A program made the position numbers and the translations under genes. From Rhodothermia bacterium (GTDB lineage Bacteria; Bacteroidota; Rhodothermia; Rhodothermales; JAAAOL01), in the NCBI GenBank assembly GCA_030428385.1, contig JAUIDY010000027.1, forward strand, positions 1 to 56,068: 56,068 nt of DNA, given 5' to 3'. The notes under the pieces are model-generated. The model did not search any database and had not been told where the DNA came from. It saw only the letters and a program-made list of their open reading frames with translations. Of the stretch, positions 42,153 through 50,745 are shown one piece after another (the stretch's first letter is position 1; the number at the start of each line of letters is the position of its first letter).

Positions 42153-43070
42153 ATGCATCCGCGCCTCAGTGTTTTCCTGCTGCTTGTGGCCTTCCTGCTA
42201 CCCTGTTCGGCCTTGTCTCAAAACCTCGACGCCCTCACCGGGGCGTACCCCGACTCCCTCTGTGGAAGCTGCGCCTCCTGGAACGCCCCGCAAGAACCCT
42301 TTCGGCTCTACCACAACAGCTATTTCGTGGGGACGCATGGCCTCAGCGCCATCCTCATCACCGATCCAGCGGGACACATATTGTTGGATGGCGGCCTTCC
42401 AAACTCGGCCCCGCTTATCCTGGAAAACATCCAAACCCTGGGCTTCGACCCCGGCGATATTGCACTGATTCTCAACTCGCATGTGCACTACGACCACGCC
42501 GGGGGCATCGCGGCGATTCAGCGGGTTTCGGGGGCTCGGGTGGCAGCAGGCCCCGCCAGTGCTCCGGTGCTGGAACGCGGAACCAGCGGCCCCGACGACC
42601 CGCAATACGGCGTTCTGTTCGACATTCCTGCCATCCCTGATGTGGAAGTCTTTACGCCCGGCGATACGCTGCGGGTTGGATCGCTCGAAGTGGTGTCGCA
42701 CGCAACGGCGGGCCACACACCCGGCGGTACGACGTGGTCATGGCAGTCCTGCGACGCGGACCGTTGCCTTAACCTCGTGTATGCCGACAGCCAGACCCCC
42801 GTGTCGGCGAACGACTTCCGGTACACGGACAGCGCAGCATATCCGACCGCGCTGGATGACTTTGAGCAAGGCTTCGAAACGCTAGAGACCATGCCCTGTG
42901 ATATCCTGATCACCACCCACCCCGGCGCATCCTCGGTGTGGGAACGATGGGCGAAGGGGCCGGAAGGTCTTATCGACCCGACCGCGTGCCAGCAGTACGC
43001 CGCGCGGGCACGGCAACAACTTGAAGAACGAATCCGCCAGGAAACAGCCGGCTCTCAAAACGGCGAGTGA
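42153..43070 (+). CDS. Subclass B3-like metallo-beta-lactamase
   Basis: 305 residues from MHPRLSVFLLL at 42153, with a signal peptide ending near ALSQN. Zinc ligands are in HVHYDH (H110, H112, D114, H115), HATAGHTPGG and ITTHPGAS. The N-terminal segment WNAPQEPFRLYHNSYFVGTH followed by GLSAILI and DGGLP is the pattern I know from subclass B3 enzymes (GOB, FEZ, THIN types), not from glyoxalase II or RNase Z. The gene probably encodes a periplasmic carbapenem- and penicillin-hydrolysing enzyme, though B3-like proteins with lactonase or other activity also exist. No mobile element touches it, so it is likely an intrinsic chromosomal gene. Confidence 0.9.
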   Translation: MHPRLSVFLLLVAFLLPCSALSQNLDALTGAYPDSLCGSCASWNAPQEPFRLYHNSYFVGTHGLSAILITDPAGHILLDGGLPNSAPLILENIQTLGFDPGDIALILNSHVHYDHAGGIAAIQRVSGARVAAGPASAPVLERGTSGPDDPQYGVLFDIPAIPDVEVFTPGDTLRVGSLEVVSHATAGHTPGGTTWSWQSCDADRCLNLVYADSQTPVSANDFRYTDSAAYPTALDDFEQGFETLETMPCDILITTHPGASSVWERWAKGPEGLIDPTACQQYAARARQQLEERIRQETAGSQNGE

Positions 43071-43095
43071 GCAGCTAAATGAAAACCATATAGGA

Positions 43096-43398
43096 CGCCC
43101 CGTTCTGCTCGTGGAGTTGGGACGGGCCTTGTGCGAGCAAGAACGTGCTCCCGGAGCAAAACCGATGCTCCGCGAAGTGCAAACAATCCTGCTGGAGCAC
43201 TCCCCCGAAGGCCATGCGGACGTGGCCGAGGCGCAGGCCGTGCTGAAACTGGCCTTGGTAGCCAAAGGCGACCTCGAAGAAGCGGCCCCTTGCCAATGTG
43301 CTGGTGCTCCCGTGTTCGAATCCAGCCACCCCGTCGACGACCCACTGGTGCTCGCCGTCCCCGACGCGCTAGCACCTCGCACCGGGCAGGTTTTCTAA
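43096..43398 (+). pseudogene. Tetratricopeptide-repeat gene fragment
   Basis: The frame reads VLLVELGRALCEQERAPGAK and then LREVQTILLEHSPEGHADVA followed by EAQAVLKLALVAKGDLEEA, a pair of TPR units like those at the end of large TPR or Ser/Thr-kinase-TPR proteins. There is no start or upstream TPR region; an in-frame TTG at 43021 lies inside the metallo-beta-lactamase gene. It looks like a leftover 3' end. Confidence 0.55.
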
Positions 43399-43476
43399 AG
43401 GTGGCGCCTCAGAACACCTGCATCCTTTCTTTTTGGCTTCCCGTAGCGTTGTCTTTTTCAGCCTCCCCCTTCTTAG

Positions 43477-44220
43477 ATGACCGCTTCACCCCCAAGCGAA
43501 ACCACGCCTTCTTCCCCTCCAGCGACCGCACCCCTTTCCAAAGTACGATGGGCCACCGCCCTGCTTCTGGGCATCGTGCTCGCGGTGAGCGCCGACGTGG
43601 CGGCGCAGTTTATCCCCTTGGTGCTGCTCGACCTTCCGCCGGAAGGACGCACGTTTGCACTCGTCGGTGTCCTCAAACTAACCCTCGGCCTGACAGCCGT
43701 AGCACTGGGGCTTCGGCTCGTGCGGCTGCGGTTTCGCGACGTCGGCTTCGTGGCCGATCATTGGCGCAGCGACGTGTGGGTCGGCTTCGCCGTTGCCGCG
43801 GTGTTTGCGCTGGTGCAGTTCATCGTGATTATCCCGCTTACGGGCGGTGCCGAACGCAGCGACATCGTGGTGGAGAGCGCCCGCATCGGAGACTCCCTCG
43901 CAGGGGTGGTGGGCTTGCTGACGCTCTCGTGGATGGGTGTTTTTTTCGAAGAGCTTTTCTTCCGGGGGCTCATTTTTAACACCCTGCGCGGTGTGCTCGG
44001 CCCTTCCCGCTTGGCCTTATATGCTGTGGTTGCCGTCACCACGCTGCTTTTTGCTGCCGGGCATGGATACCAGGGCTGGGCAGGCGTGCTCGATACCGGG
44101 TTCTACGGCGGCCTGACGCTAACGCTGCTGTACGTGTGGCGCGGGCGCCTGACGGCCTGCATCGTGGCGCACGCCCTGTGGAATACCTTCGCGGTGGTGG
44201 GGATTTATCTGTGGTATTGA
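43477..44220 (+). CDS. CPBP family intramembrane metalloprotease
   Basis: 247 residues with about seven membrane helices after a Ser/Thr/Pro-rich N-terminus. The CPBP (Abi) motifs are present: EELFFRG (Glu-Glu and Arg) in GVFFEELFFRGLIFN, then FAAGHGYQG with the His, and a late helix IVAHALWNTFAV with the His-Asn pair. Relatives include CAAX-processing and bacteriocin-immunity proteases. Substrate unknown. A long imperfect hairpin follows directly at 44221-44277. Confidence 0.9.
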   Translation: MTASPPSETTPSSPPATAPLSKVRWATALLLGIVLAVSADVAAQFIPLVLLDLPPEGRTFALVGVLKLTLGLTAVALGLRLVRLRFRDVGFVADHWRSDVWVGFAVAAVFALVQFIVIIPLTGGAERSDIVVESARIGDSLAGVVGLLTLSWMGVFFEELFFRGLIFNTLRGVLGPSRLALYAVVAVTTLLFAAGHGYQGWAGVLDTGFYGGLTLTLLYVWRGRLTACIVAHALWNTFAVVGIYLWY

Positions 44221-44277
44221 CGGTCATTTTCTCTCCACTGCCTCATCCTTGACTGTGGTGAGAAGAGAATGAGACCG
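44221..44277 (+). terminator. Long imperfect hairpin after the CPBP gene
   Basis: CGGTC...TTCTCT..CAC pairs with GTG..AGAAGAGAA..GACCG in a stem of roughly 20 bp with small bulges. No T-run follows, so it may slow transcription or protect the 3' end rather than end transcription by itself. Confidence 0.4.
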
Positions 44278-44320
44278 TGGCCTATTACTGTCAGGGCTAA
44301 TCTGATCCGACCTTCGTATC

Positions 44321-44653
44321 ATGGCGATCATGAAACCAGCCTCACATACCGTGTCTGACCATTATCGCTACTACGTCCTCGGGCTACTGGTGGCAGTGGG
44401 CGTATGCAGTTGGGTCGACCGCAATATTTTCTCCATTCTCCTTGAGCCCATCAAGAGTGAATTCGGCTTCTCTGACACGCAGATCGGCCTGTTGGGGGGC
44501 ATCGCCTTTGGGCTGTTTTATGCCACCGTCGGTCTCCCCGTCGCATGGTTTGCCGACCGCTATAACCGCAGCAAGATTCTCGCTACGTCGGTGGCGGTGT
44601 GGAGTGTGATGACAGCGCTTTGTGGGTTGGCAACGGTGACCTTCTCCCCGTAG
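44321..44653 (+). pseudogene. Truncated MFS transporter (spinster-like N-terminal part)
   Basis: 110 residues cover the start of a spinster/ACS-type MFS protein: YVLGLLVAVGVCSWVDRNIF then SILLEPIKSEFGFSDTQIGL and the loop AWFADRYNRSKILATSVAVWS. It stops after two to three helices of the usual twelve, at TVTFSP, and no continuation in another frame was seen in the next 150 bases. Truncated remnant. Confidence 0.75.
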
Positions 44654-44808
44654 TTCAGCCAGTCAGAGGTAGAGAATCGGCGGTGTTGACCTATCAAAAT
44701 GCCTCGGCTGACGTCTACGACGGCAACTGAGTTTTCTAGTTATACCGCGCTGGTAGTCGCTTCGCGGCTGAATCTCCATCTTTGCCCCGATGTTCTGGCT
44801 TCTTCGGA

Positions 44809-46230
44809 TCAGGGAGCGCAGTTGCTCTGAATGCAACTACAGGCAGCGCCTAGGTTGTGTCTAACATCCTGGTAGCGGGCTGCGACCTCCACTGGGCTCC
44901 ATATTCGACGGGCGATCTCTACCTCATCGAGGAGGCCGTCGAAGGGGAGGCTACCGGAGGCTGGCGGGAGGTAGGAAGGCAAGGACCGGGCTCCGATGTG
45001 CAAAGCACCGTCGGATCGCGTCTCCCAAGTGGCTGTGCGGGCACCTGAGTCGCACGAGCGACGGAAGGCACGTTCCTCTCCGTCGACATAGAAACGGAAG
45101 TCCGTCTTGCACTCGGTATCGGAAGGATTCCGAGCGGCTGTCACCACCATGTAGTGACATGAACCGGGTTCCAGGGTTGGCATGGGGAGGTAGGCGCCAT
45201 ACCCGTATTTCCCCCTCGTATCGGCGAGGTTGAACCACAACGAGCCGGGTGCCTCGCGAGGCTGGTCAGCGCGCCATGACATCGCGTAGTTGTTCGCCTT
45301 CTCGAGGATCGCCATTCCATCGTTGAAAGAGCCGGTGCGCGGTACTTCGTCGAAGCGAACCCAGACTCCAATCGAAAGGGCGTCTACAGCGCGGAGACTC
45401 TCTCGGTGAGCCACATGAACGTAGTCGTCGATGCCGTCGAAGTAGAAGGATGGACCCACGATCCCGGGTGTGTACGTCGCGCCATTCCTCAGCGTGCCAT
45501 CAATTGGGCTGACGGGCCCCTCAGAAGTCTCCGATGTTGGCTCTTCGGGCGGTATCGGAGGAGACACCTCTTCTGGAGGGAGGGGTGTAGGCTGCGGGTT
45601 ATCCTGCCATTCGTAGACGAAGGTGCGTTTTGTGGTCCCCTGCGTCGTGCACTGCGTGGAAATCATCACGTAGAGCATCTTATGCGTGTTGTCGATGGAC
45701 CAGCGCACCGATTCCTCCACTTCCAGAGCCTGTGGCGGTCGGACGTTGAGACTCACGGGCTGACCCATCTGCTCATTGCTGATAATTGGTCCTCCCCTAT
45801 CTGAGTCAACCCGGAGGCGTGTCGATGCCGTGATGCCGAGGGCCCGGCCTGTCGCTCGGAGTACCTGTGTTCTCAACGTGAGTTGGGTCGCTACCTCCAC
45901 ATTGGGCCGGACCACGGAAGGCGGTGGGCTCCAGGTGTGAAGGCACAAGAACTCTTGATCGACCTCGCGATACGTCGGGTTGTAGAACGTGTGTCTGAAG
46001 GTAGCACTCGTGTTGTTGAAGACCTCAAGGCGGGTTGTGTTTGGGGTTTCATGCTCCTCGTGATTGGTATCAACGAGGACATAGGCACCTCGTTCGGCCT
46101 TGGTGCTACTCTGCCCTATAGCGGGTGCCGCCAAACCCAGCGACAGGGAGGCGGTGAGGACAAGGAGTGTTCCCCTCGTCCAGTACCTGAGCATGGGGGG
46201 AATAATCGTGTCGAACTTCTGTCGTTGCAT
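44809..46230 (-). CDS. Exported LamG-domain protein
   Basis: 473 residues from MQRQKFDTIIPPM at 46230, which has GGAGGG seven bases upstream. A signal-anchor or signal peptide (GTLLVLTASLSLGLAAPAIG) leads to a domain of ~200 unassigned residues, a Pro/Glu linker (TPLPPEEVSPPIPPEEP), and a C-terminal LamG/concanavalin-like domain: GPSFYFDGIDDYVHVAH, LSIGVWVRFDEV, then FRFYVDGEERAF and FDGLLDEVEIARRIWSP. LamG domains bind glycans or proteins at the cell surface. Ends with a Cys-containing tail (CSCIQSNCAP). Confidence 0.85.
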   Translation of the reverse strand: MQRQKFDTIIPPMLRYWTRGTLLVLTASLSLGLAAPAIGQSSTKAERGAYVLVDTNHEEHETPNTTRLEVFNNTSATFRHTFYNPTYREVDQEFLCLHTWSPPPSVVRPNVEVATQLTLRTQVLRATGRALGITASTRLRVDSDRGGPIISNEQMGQPVSLNVRPPQALEVEESVRWSIDNTHKMLYVMISTQCTTQGTTKRTFVYEWQDNPQPTPLPPEEVSPPIPPEEPTSETSEGPVSPIDGTLRNGATYTPGIVGPSFYFDGIDDYVHVAHRESLRAVDALSIGVWVRFDEVPRTGSFNDGMAILEKANNYAMSWRADQPREAPGSLWFNLADTRGKYGYGAYLPMPTLEPGSCHYMVVTAARNPSDTECKTDFRFYVDGEERAFRRSCDSGARTATWETRSDGALHIGARSLPSYLPPASGSLPFDGLLDEVEIARRIWSPVEVAARYQDVRHNLGAACSCIQSNCAP

Positions 46231-46446
46231 AGCAGTCCCTCCGGTCAGCAGACCTTCGTGGGAAGAAAATCTTACCCTGACAGAATGGGATAGGAAGCGG
46301 CTATGAATGACAGGAAAGATCCGAGCGTGTCTGTAGGACAACACCATCTCCTGCTGAAAGGAAAGGCACGACCGGAGAGAGGGTTGAGGCTATTTATCTA
46401 ACGCTGAGCTTGCTTTGAACTTCCTACCAAGGTGCTGCAGGTGACA

Positions 46447-47835
46447 TTATCCCGCCATCACCGCTTCCACCTCGTCCGCCGTCTTAGGAATGGGCGGGCC
46501 GAGGACGCGGTAGCCGTCGGCGGTGACTAGCACGTCGTCCTCAATGCGGATGCCGCCGAAGTCGCGGTAATCATCCAGCGCGTCGTAGTTGATGAAGTCG
46601 GCGTGGATGCCCTCAGCTTTCCACTGGTCGATGAGCAGCGGGATGAAGTACAACCCCGGCTCCACGGTGACGACAAAACCCGGCTGGAGCGCCTTCGCTA
46701 GCCGCAGGTAGGCCGTGCCAAACTGATCGCTTCGCTTCACGCTGGCGTCGTAGCCCACGCGGTCCTCGCCCAGCCCCTCCATGTCGTGTACGTCCATCCC
46801 CATCATGTGTCCCAAGCCATGCGGCATAAACAGCGCGTGCGCCCCGGCAGCTACGGCTTCATCCACATCGCCCCGCATCAGCCCCGCGTCTTTGAGCCCG
46901 CTCGCCAAAACGCGGCAGGCCAACAGATGCACGTCTTTGTAGCGCACGCCCGGCTTCATCGCGGCGATGGCTTGTAGCTGCGCTTCCAGCACAAGATCAT
47001 AAAGCGGGCGTTGCTGCGCGGTGAAGCGCCCACCGACAGGGATGGTGCGGGTAATATCGCTGGCATAATGGTTCGGCGAGGTTGTGCCGGAGTCGTGCAC
47101 GATCAGGTCGCCCGCCGCCATGCGGTTGTCGTAGTGGTGGTTGTGCAACGTCTCGCCGTGAATGGAGAAAATCATCGGAAACGAGAAGTGCCCGCCGCCC
47201 GTGCGCATGATGCCCGTCACCGCGCCCACCACCTCTTGCTCCAGCATTCCCGGCTTCGCTGCCTGCATCGCGCCCGTGTGCATGGCATGACTGAGCGCTA
47301 TCGCCTGCTCGATTTCAGCCACTTCTTCGTCCGTTTTGATCTCCCGCTGGGCCACCACGGCGTCGATCAGCGGAAGCGACACGTACTGATCCACCCAGCC
47401 CGCCCGGATGCCGAACAACGCCTCTAGTTTAAGCCGCTGGTTGCCCCGGTATGGCGGCAGAAAATGCACGGTGCGGCCTCGCTGACGCTCGGTCGCCACC
47501 ACGTCGGCCAAAGCCGATTGCGGCGCGGTTTCGGTGATGCCTACGCCCCGCGCCTGCTCCACGAGCGTTGGCTGCGGCCCAGTCCACACCACGTCATCTA
47601 TAGTTAGTTCGTCGCCAAACAACACCACCCGGTCGTTGTCCACGTCGATGATGGCCGCCAAACCTGGCTGATTCAGGCCGATGTAATACAGAAATGAGCT
47701 GTCCTGCCAGAACGGGTACAGGTTGGCGGGATAGTTCATTGGGCTTTCGTCGTTGCCCAGCAAAAGCACCACCCCAGCGCCCAGCATGCGCTTGAGCTGC
47801 GCCCGGCGCAGGATATAGGTTTTTCGTTCGAACAT
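46447..47835 (-). CDS. Xaa-Pro aminopeptidase (M24B)
   Basis: 462 residues from MFERKTYILRRAQL at 47835. N-terminal creatinase-like domain is followed by the pita-bread metallopeptidase fold with the five metal ligands: Asp in VHDSGTT, Asp in SDITRTIP, His in PHGLGHMMGMDVHD, Glu in VTVEPGLY and Glu in GGIRIEDDVLVT. It removes the first residue of peptides with proline in second position, and acts in the cytoplasm (no signal peptide). Its upstream region carries copy 2 of the palindromic repeat shared with the deacetylase gene. Confidence 0.96.
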   Translation of the reverse strand: MFERKTYILRRAQLKRMLGAGVVLLLGNDESPMNYPANLYPFWQDSSFLYYIGLNQPGLAAIIDVDNDRVVLFGDELTIDDVVWTGPQPTLVEQARGVGITETAPQSALADVVATERQRGRTVHFLPPYRGNQRLKLEALFGIRAGWVDQYVSLPLIDAVVAQREIKTDEEVAEIEQAIALSHAMHTGAMQAAKPGMLEQEVVGAVTGIMRTGGGHFSFPMIFSIHGETLHNHHYDNRMAAGDLIVHDSGTTSPNHYASDITRTIPVGGRFTAQQRPLYDLVLEAQLQAIAAMKPGVRYKDVHLLACRVLASGLKDAGLMRGDVDEAVAAGAHALFMPHGLGHMMGMDVHDMEGLGEDRVGYDASVKRSDQFGTAYLRLAKALQPGFVVTVEPGLYFIPLLIDQWKAEGIHADFINYDALDDYRDFGGIRIEDDVLVTADGYRVLGPPIPKTADEVEAVMAG

Positions 47836-47864
47836 GGTTGGTTGGTCTATCAAGTCGGTGGTAT

Positions 47865-47893
47865 TTCCGAGCACGACGCGCCACGGCGCGCCG
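47865..47893. repeat. Palindromic repeat element, copy 2
   Basis: Same core as 29425-29453: TTCCGAGCACGACGCGCC begins the stretch, with the GCGCCACGGCGC palindrome at its centre. It lies 30 bp upstream of the peptidase start. The following pyrimidine-rich stretch to 47970 is similar in style to that after the first copy but not identical. Confidence 0.55.
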
Positions 47894-47974
47894 GTACCAG
47901 ATGTATTTTCAACAGATGATTTCCTATTCCCCACTCCCTATTCCCCATCCCCACTCACAATCCCCTCTTCCCGC

Positions 47975-48892
47975 TCACCCCTTCCCTCCTCCCTCAAACA
48001 CCGCATAGCCCTGCTCCGCCGTTTCTTGCTGATATAGGGCGCTCATCCGCTGCGTCATCGATCCCACGGTACCATCACCGATGATGCGACCGTCGAGTTC
48101 AAGTACACCCGCGAGTTCACCCATCGTGCCTGTGCAGAACATTTCGTCGGCGCGGTAGGCTTCGGTGAGCGAGAGCCGCCGCACGTCGTACGCAATGCTG
48201 TGGCGCTGGCACAGGTTCAGCACGGTGGCGCGGGTGATGCCTTCGGGGCAGGCATCGGTGTGACTCGTAACGATGGTTTCGCCTTCGACGATAAACACAT
48301 GCGTCCCGTTGGCTTCCGCAATAAAGCCTTGTTTATCAAGCATTAGCGCCGAATCACAACCCGCCACGTTGGCCTCGATCTTGGCGAGGATGGATTGCAG
48401 CAGGTTGTTGTGATGGATCTTGGGATCAAGGCAGTCGGGCGGAAAGCGACGCACCGAACTGGTGATAAAACGCAGCCCCCCCTTGGTGTAAACGGGCGGC
48501 TTAAACTCGGGCAAAATGATGAGCGTTGGGCCAAACTGGTTCAGGCGTGGATCCATTCCCGACGTCACCTTTTCACCCCGCGTGAGCGTGAGGCGGATAT
48601 GCACGCCGTCGGTCATCTCGTTGGCTTCCAGCGTGCGCCGCAGTTCATGGATGATTGTGTCGTGCGAGGGGATGTCAGTAAACGCCAACGCTTTGGCGGA
48701 ACCCCGCAGCCGATCCAGGTGCTCGATCAGTTTAAAGATGCGGCCCTGATACAGGCGCAGGCCCTCCCACACGCCGTCACCCCCTTGCACAACGCTGTCG
48801 AAGGGGCTAATGCGGGCTTGATCGCGGTGCACCAGCGCCCCGTTGATATTAACAATGAGAGTGCGGTTGCGTTCGTCGAAGGTTTGAAGCAT
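47975..48892 (-). CDS. Class IV PLP aminotransferase (branched-chain/D-amino-acid type)
   Basis: 305 residues from MLQTFDERNRTLIV at 48892 (MLPML at 48901 also possible). The fold-IV signature is clear: SVVQGGDGVWEGLRLYQGRI near the start, PLP-binding Lys in LDPKIHHNNLLQSILAKIE, and the second half EITEANGTHVF-like segment (FIAEANGTHVFIV) with PEGITRATVL. The sequence is close to what I remember of the C-terminal half of the plant proteins called branched-chain-amino-acid aminotransferase-like 1/2, including LTRGEKVTSGMDPRLNQFG and GTMGELAGV. The other half of those plant proteins corresponds to the gene at 49878-50624. Specific substrate is not known. Confidence 0.92.
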   Translation of the reverse strand: MLQTFDERNRTLIVNINGALVHRDQARISPFDSVVQGGDGVWEGLRLYQGRIFKLIEHLDRLRGSAKALAFTDIPSHDTIIHELRRTLEANEMTDGVHIRLTLTRGEKVTSGMDPRLNQFGPTLIILPEFKPPVYTKGGLRFITSSVRRFPPDCLDPKIHHNNLLQSILAKIEANVAGCDSALMLDKQGFIAEANGTHVFIVEGETIVTSHTDACPEGITRATVLNLCQRHSIAYDVRRLSLTEAYRADEMFCTGTMGELAGVLELDGRIIGDGTVGSMTQRMSALYQQETAEQGYAVFEGGGKG

Positions 48893-49063
48893 AGGCAACA
48901 TCGGGTTACAGTCGTGGAAAAAGGAGGCCCCCAAAACGAGCGTGCAACAATGGAGGGAAATGTCGGTAGAGGTGTTAAAAAATTAACACACCCACCCTCC
49001 TGCAGCACGCCTTGCCGTGCGGGCAGGCCCCAATATATTCATTAACCACCACTTGCCAAGCCA

Positions 49064-49873
49064 ATGTCCGTTCTTCGTGCCCCCATCCTCCTTTTTTTAC
49101 TCCTCCTCACCGCCTGCCAGCCCAACGAAGCGCCCGCCCCGGTCGATGCGGCAACAACCCCCGACGTCCCCGCTGCTCCCGAAGTCGTGGAGATCACCGT
49201 TCAGACAATAGACAGCGTCCAAGTCTACGGGGACCTACATCGCGTCAACACCGATCAGGATGCGCCTCTGATCTTGCTTTTCCATCAGGGCGGCTCCAAC
49301 ACACGCGGCGAATACCCCAACATTCTGCCTCGGCTTCTGGATAGTGGCTATCACGTCTTGGCGATTGATCAGCGGCGCGGCGGCGAACGCTACGGCAGCC
49401 ATAACCGTACTGTGGCCGCACTCGACAGCACAATAGAATACGGCTACTGCGACGCCTACCCTGACCTTGAGGCGGCCTTGCAGTATGTGAAGGAGGCCGG
49501 TTTCACGGGACCCCGCGTTGCCTGGGGAAGCAGCTACAGCGGTGGTTTGGTGCTACGCCTGGGCGCAGAATATCCGGATGACTTGGCGGGCGTGCTTGCT
49601 TTTTCTCCTGCCGCCAGCGGGCCGATGGAGCCGTGCGCACCCAACGACTTTATTCCTGCGCTCTCGCAACCGGCCCTCGCATTGCGTCCCGGCTCGGAGA
49701 TGGAGATCGAATCTAGTCAGCAGCAGCTTGCGCTTTTTGAGCAGCACGGCCATCAAACGTTTGTCGCACCTGATGGCGTCCACGGCTCGTCGATGCTCGA
49801 TTCTACCCGCGCCACGGGGGACGTAGAAGCCACCTGGAACGTGGTGCTTTCTTTCCTCAACGACACCTTGTAA
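49064..49873 (+). CDS. Lipoprotein alpha/beta hydrolase
   Basis: 269 residues; signal peptide with lipobox LLTAC predicts lipid attachment at Cys18, followed by an Ala/Pro-rich linker. Alpha/beta-hydrolase features: LLFHQGGSNTRGEY near the start, nucleophile elbow GSSYSGG, and a late His in APDGVHGSSML. The family contains esterases and dipeptidyl-type hydrolases; no substrate can be assigned. It lies between the aminotransferase and sulfotransferase-like genes but on the opposite strand, 4 bp from the latter's stop, so it may have been inserted between once-adjacent partners. Confidence 0.85.
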   Translation: MSVLRAPILLFLLLLTACQPNEAPAPVDAATTPDVPAAPEVVEITVQTIDSVQVYGDLHRVNTDQDAPLILLFHQGGSNTRGEYPNILPRLLDSGYHVLAIDQRRGGERYGSHNRTVAALDSTIEYGYCDAYPDLEAALQYVKEAGFTGPRVAWGSSYSGGLVLRLGAEYPDDLAGVLAFSPAASGPMEPCAPNDFIPALSQPALALRPGSEMEIESSQQQLALFEQHGHQTFVAPDGVHGSSMLDSTRATGDVEATWNVVLSFLNDTL

Positions 49874-49877
49874 GCTG

Positions 49878-50624
49878 CTATTTTTCTATTTGGAGCCGGT
49901 AGGCATACAGCTTCTCGTACAGCGTTTGTGCCTCGGCATAAACATCCTCTAGGTGGGAAGGCACCACATCGGGCTTGGGCTGATAGGCGTGAAAACCTGT
50001 CGAGCGCTCGACGCTGGCGTACCAGTACTTGGCCCACACGCCATCGGTGGGGCGGCGTCCTGGCTTCCAAGCGAGCATGGCATCCTGAAACGGTACTTCC
50101 AACCGCTGGCACAGCGCCGCCAGCATCGCCCGGGGATTTTCGAGCACATCGCGTGCATCCAGCACGGGAGGAGGCCCCACCTGCTGCTTGCCGAGGCGTT
50201 CAAACAAGGCCCTTTGCTGAGGCAGGCCGGTGTCTTCGAGGGTGGGGTGTGGAATCACCTTCACCAGTGAGGTGAGCATCTCGCGGGGGTCGCGGATCAG
50301 GAAGACATGGGATAACGCGTCCAGCCAGTCTCCGTCCATGTTGGGCAAGAAGTGGTGTGCCATGTGTTTTTGATAGAACACCGTTTTCCCATCCGGGATG
50401 GGTCCGGTCAGCCAGGCTGCCACCTTCTTCCAGTCGGCCTCATGATGCACCAGCACTTCTTGCCTTCCGGGGTGATCTCGGCCAGTGGTTTTTAGAAAAT
50501 GCGCATAAAAGGGTTCATCACACACCACCGTATCAGACCGGCTGTCCCACGAGCGCATGAGGGCCGTAGAAATGTTGCGTGGCCCCGACCACGTGGCAAT
50601 GCGTATCCCCGTTGTTTCTGTCAT
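49878..50624 (-). CDS. Sulfotransferase-like protein (partner domain of plant BCAT-like proteins)
   Basis: 248 residues. ATWSGPRNISTALMRSWDSR at the start is a PAPS/phosphate-loop-like segment, followed by VVCDEPFYAHFLKTTG, FLIRDPREMLTSLVKV and DARDVLENPRAMLAALC. Strong resemblance, from memory, to the N-terminal half of plant branched-chain-aminotransferase-like proteins: the stretch DGVWAKYWYASVERSTGFHA has a near-identical counterpart there. Its biochemical role is not settled; sulfotransferase or kinase-like transfer is possible. It is separated from the matching class IV aminotransferase gene by one inserted plus-strand gene. Confidence 0.85.
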   Translation of the reverse strand: MTETTGIRIATWSGPRNISTALMRSWDSRSDTVVCDEPFYAHFLKTTGRDHPGRQEVLVHHEADWKKVAAWLTGPIPDGKTVFYQKHMAHHFLPNMDGDWLDALSHVFLIRDPREMLTSLVKVIPHPTLEDTGLPQQRALFERLGKQQVGPPPVLDARDVLENPRAMLAALCQRLEVPFQDAMLAWKPGRRPTDGVWAKYWYASVERSTGFHAYQPKPDVVPSHLEDVYAEAQTLYEKLYAYRLQIEK

Positions 50625-50745
50625 AGCGGTTGTATCAGGATGAAGCGGGCCTTAAGATAGCAGCCTCTTTCCAAAATGACATTCCGCTGGGCAAACAACT
50701 GCATGGATCCAGCCACCTGTTGCATCTTTTCATTTTTCTGATCGC

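Noticed and set aside
47925-47995. Tandem repeat or CRISPR-like array in the pyrimidine-rich gap
   Set aside because: The TATTCCC-like units vary in length and sequence and there are no spacers; low-complexity DNA.
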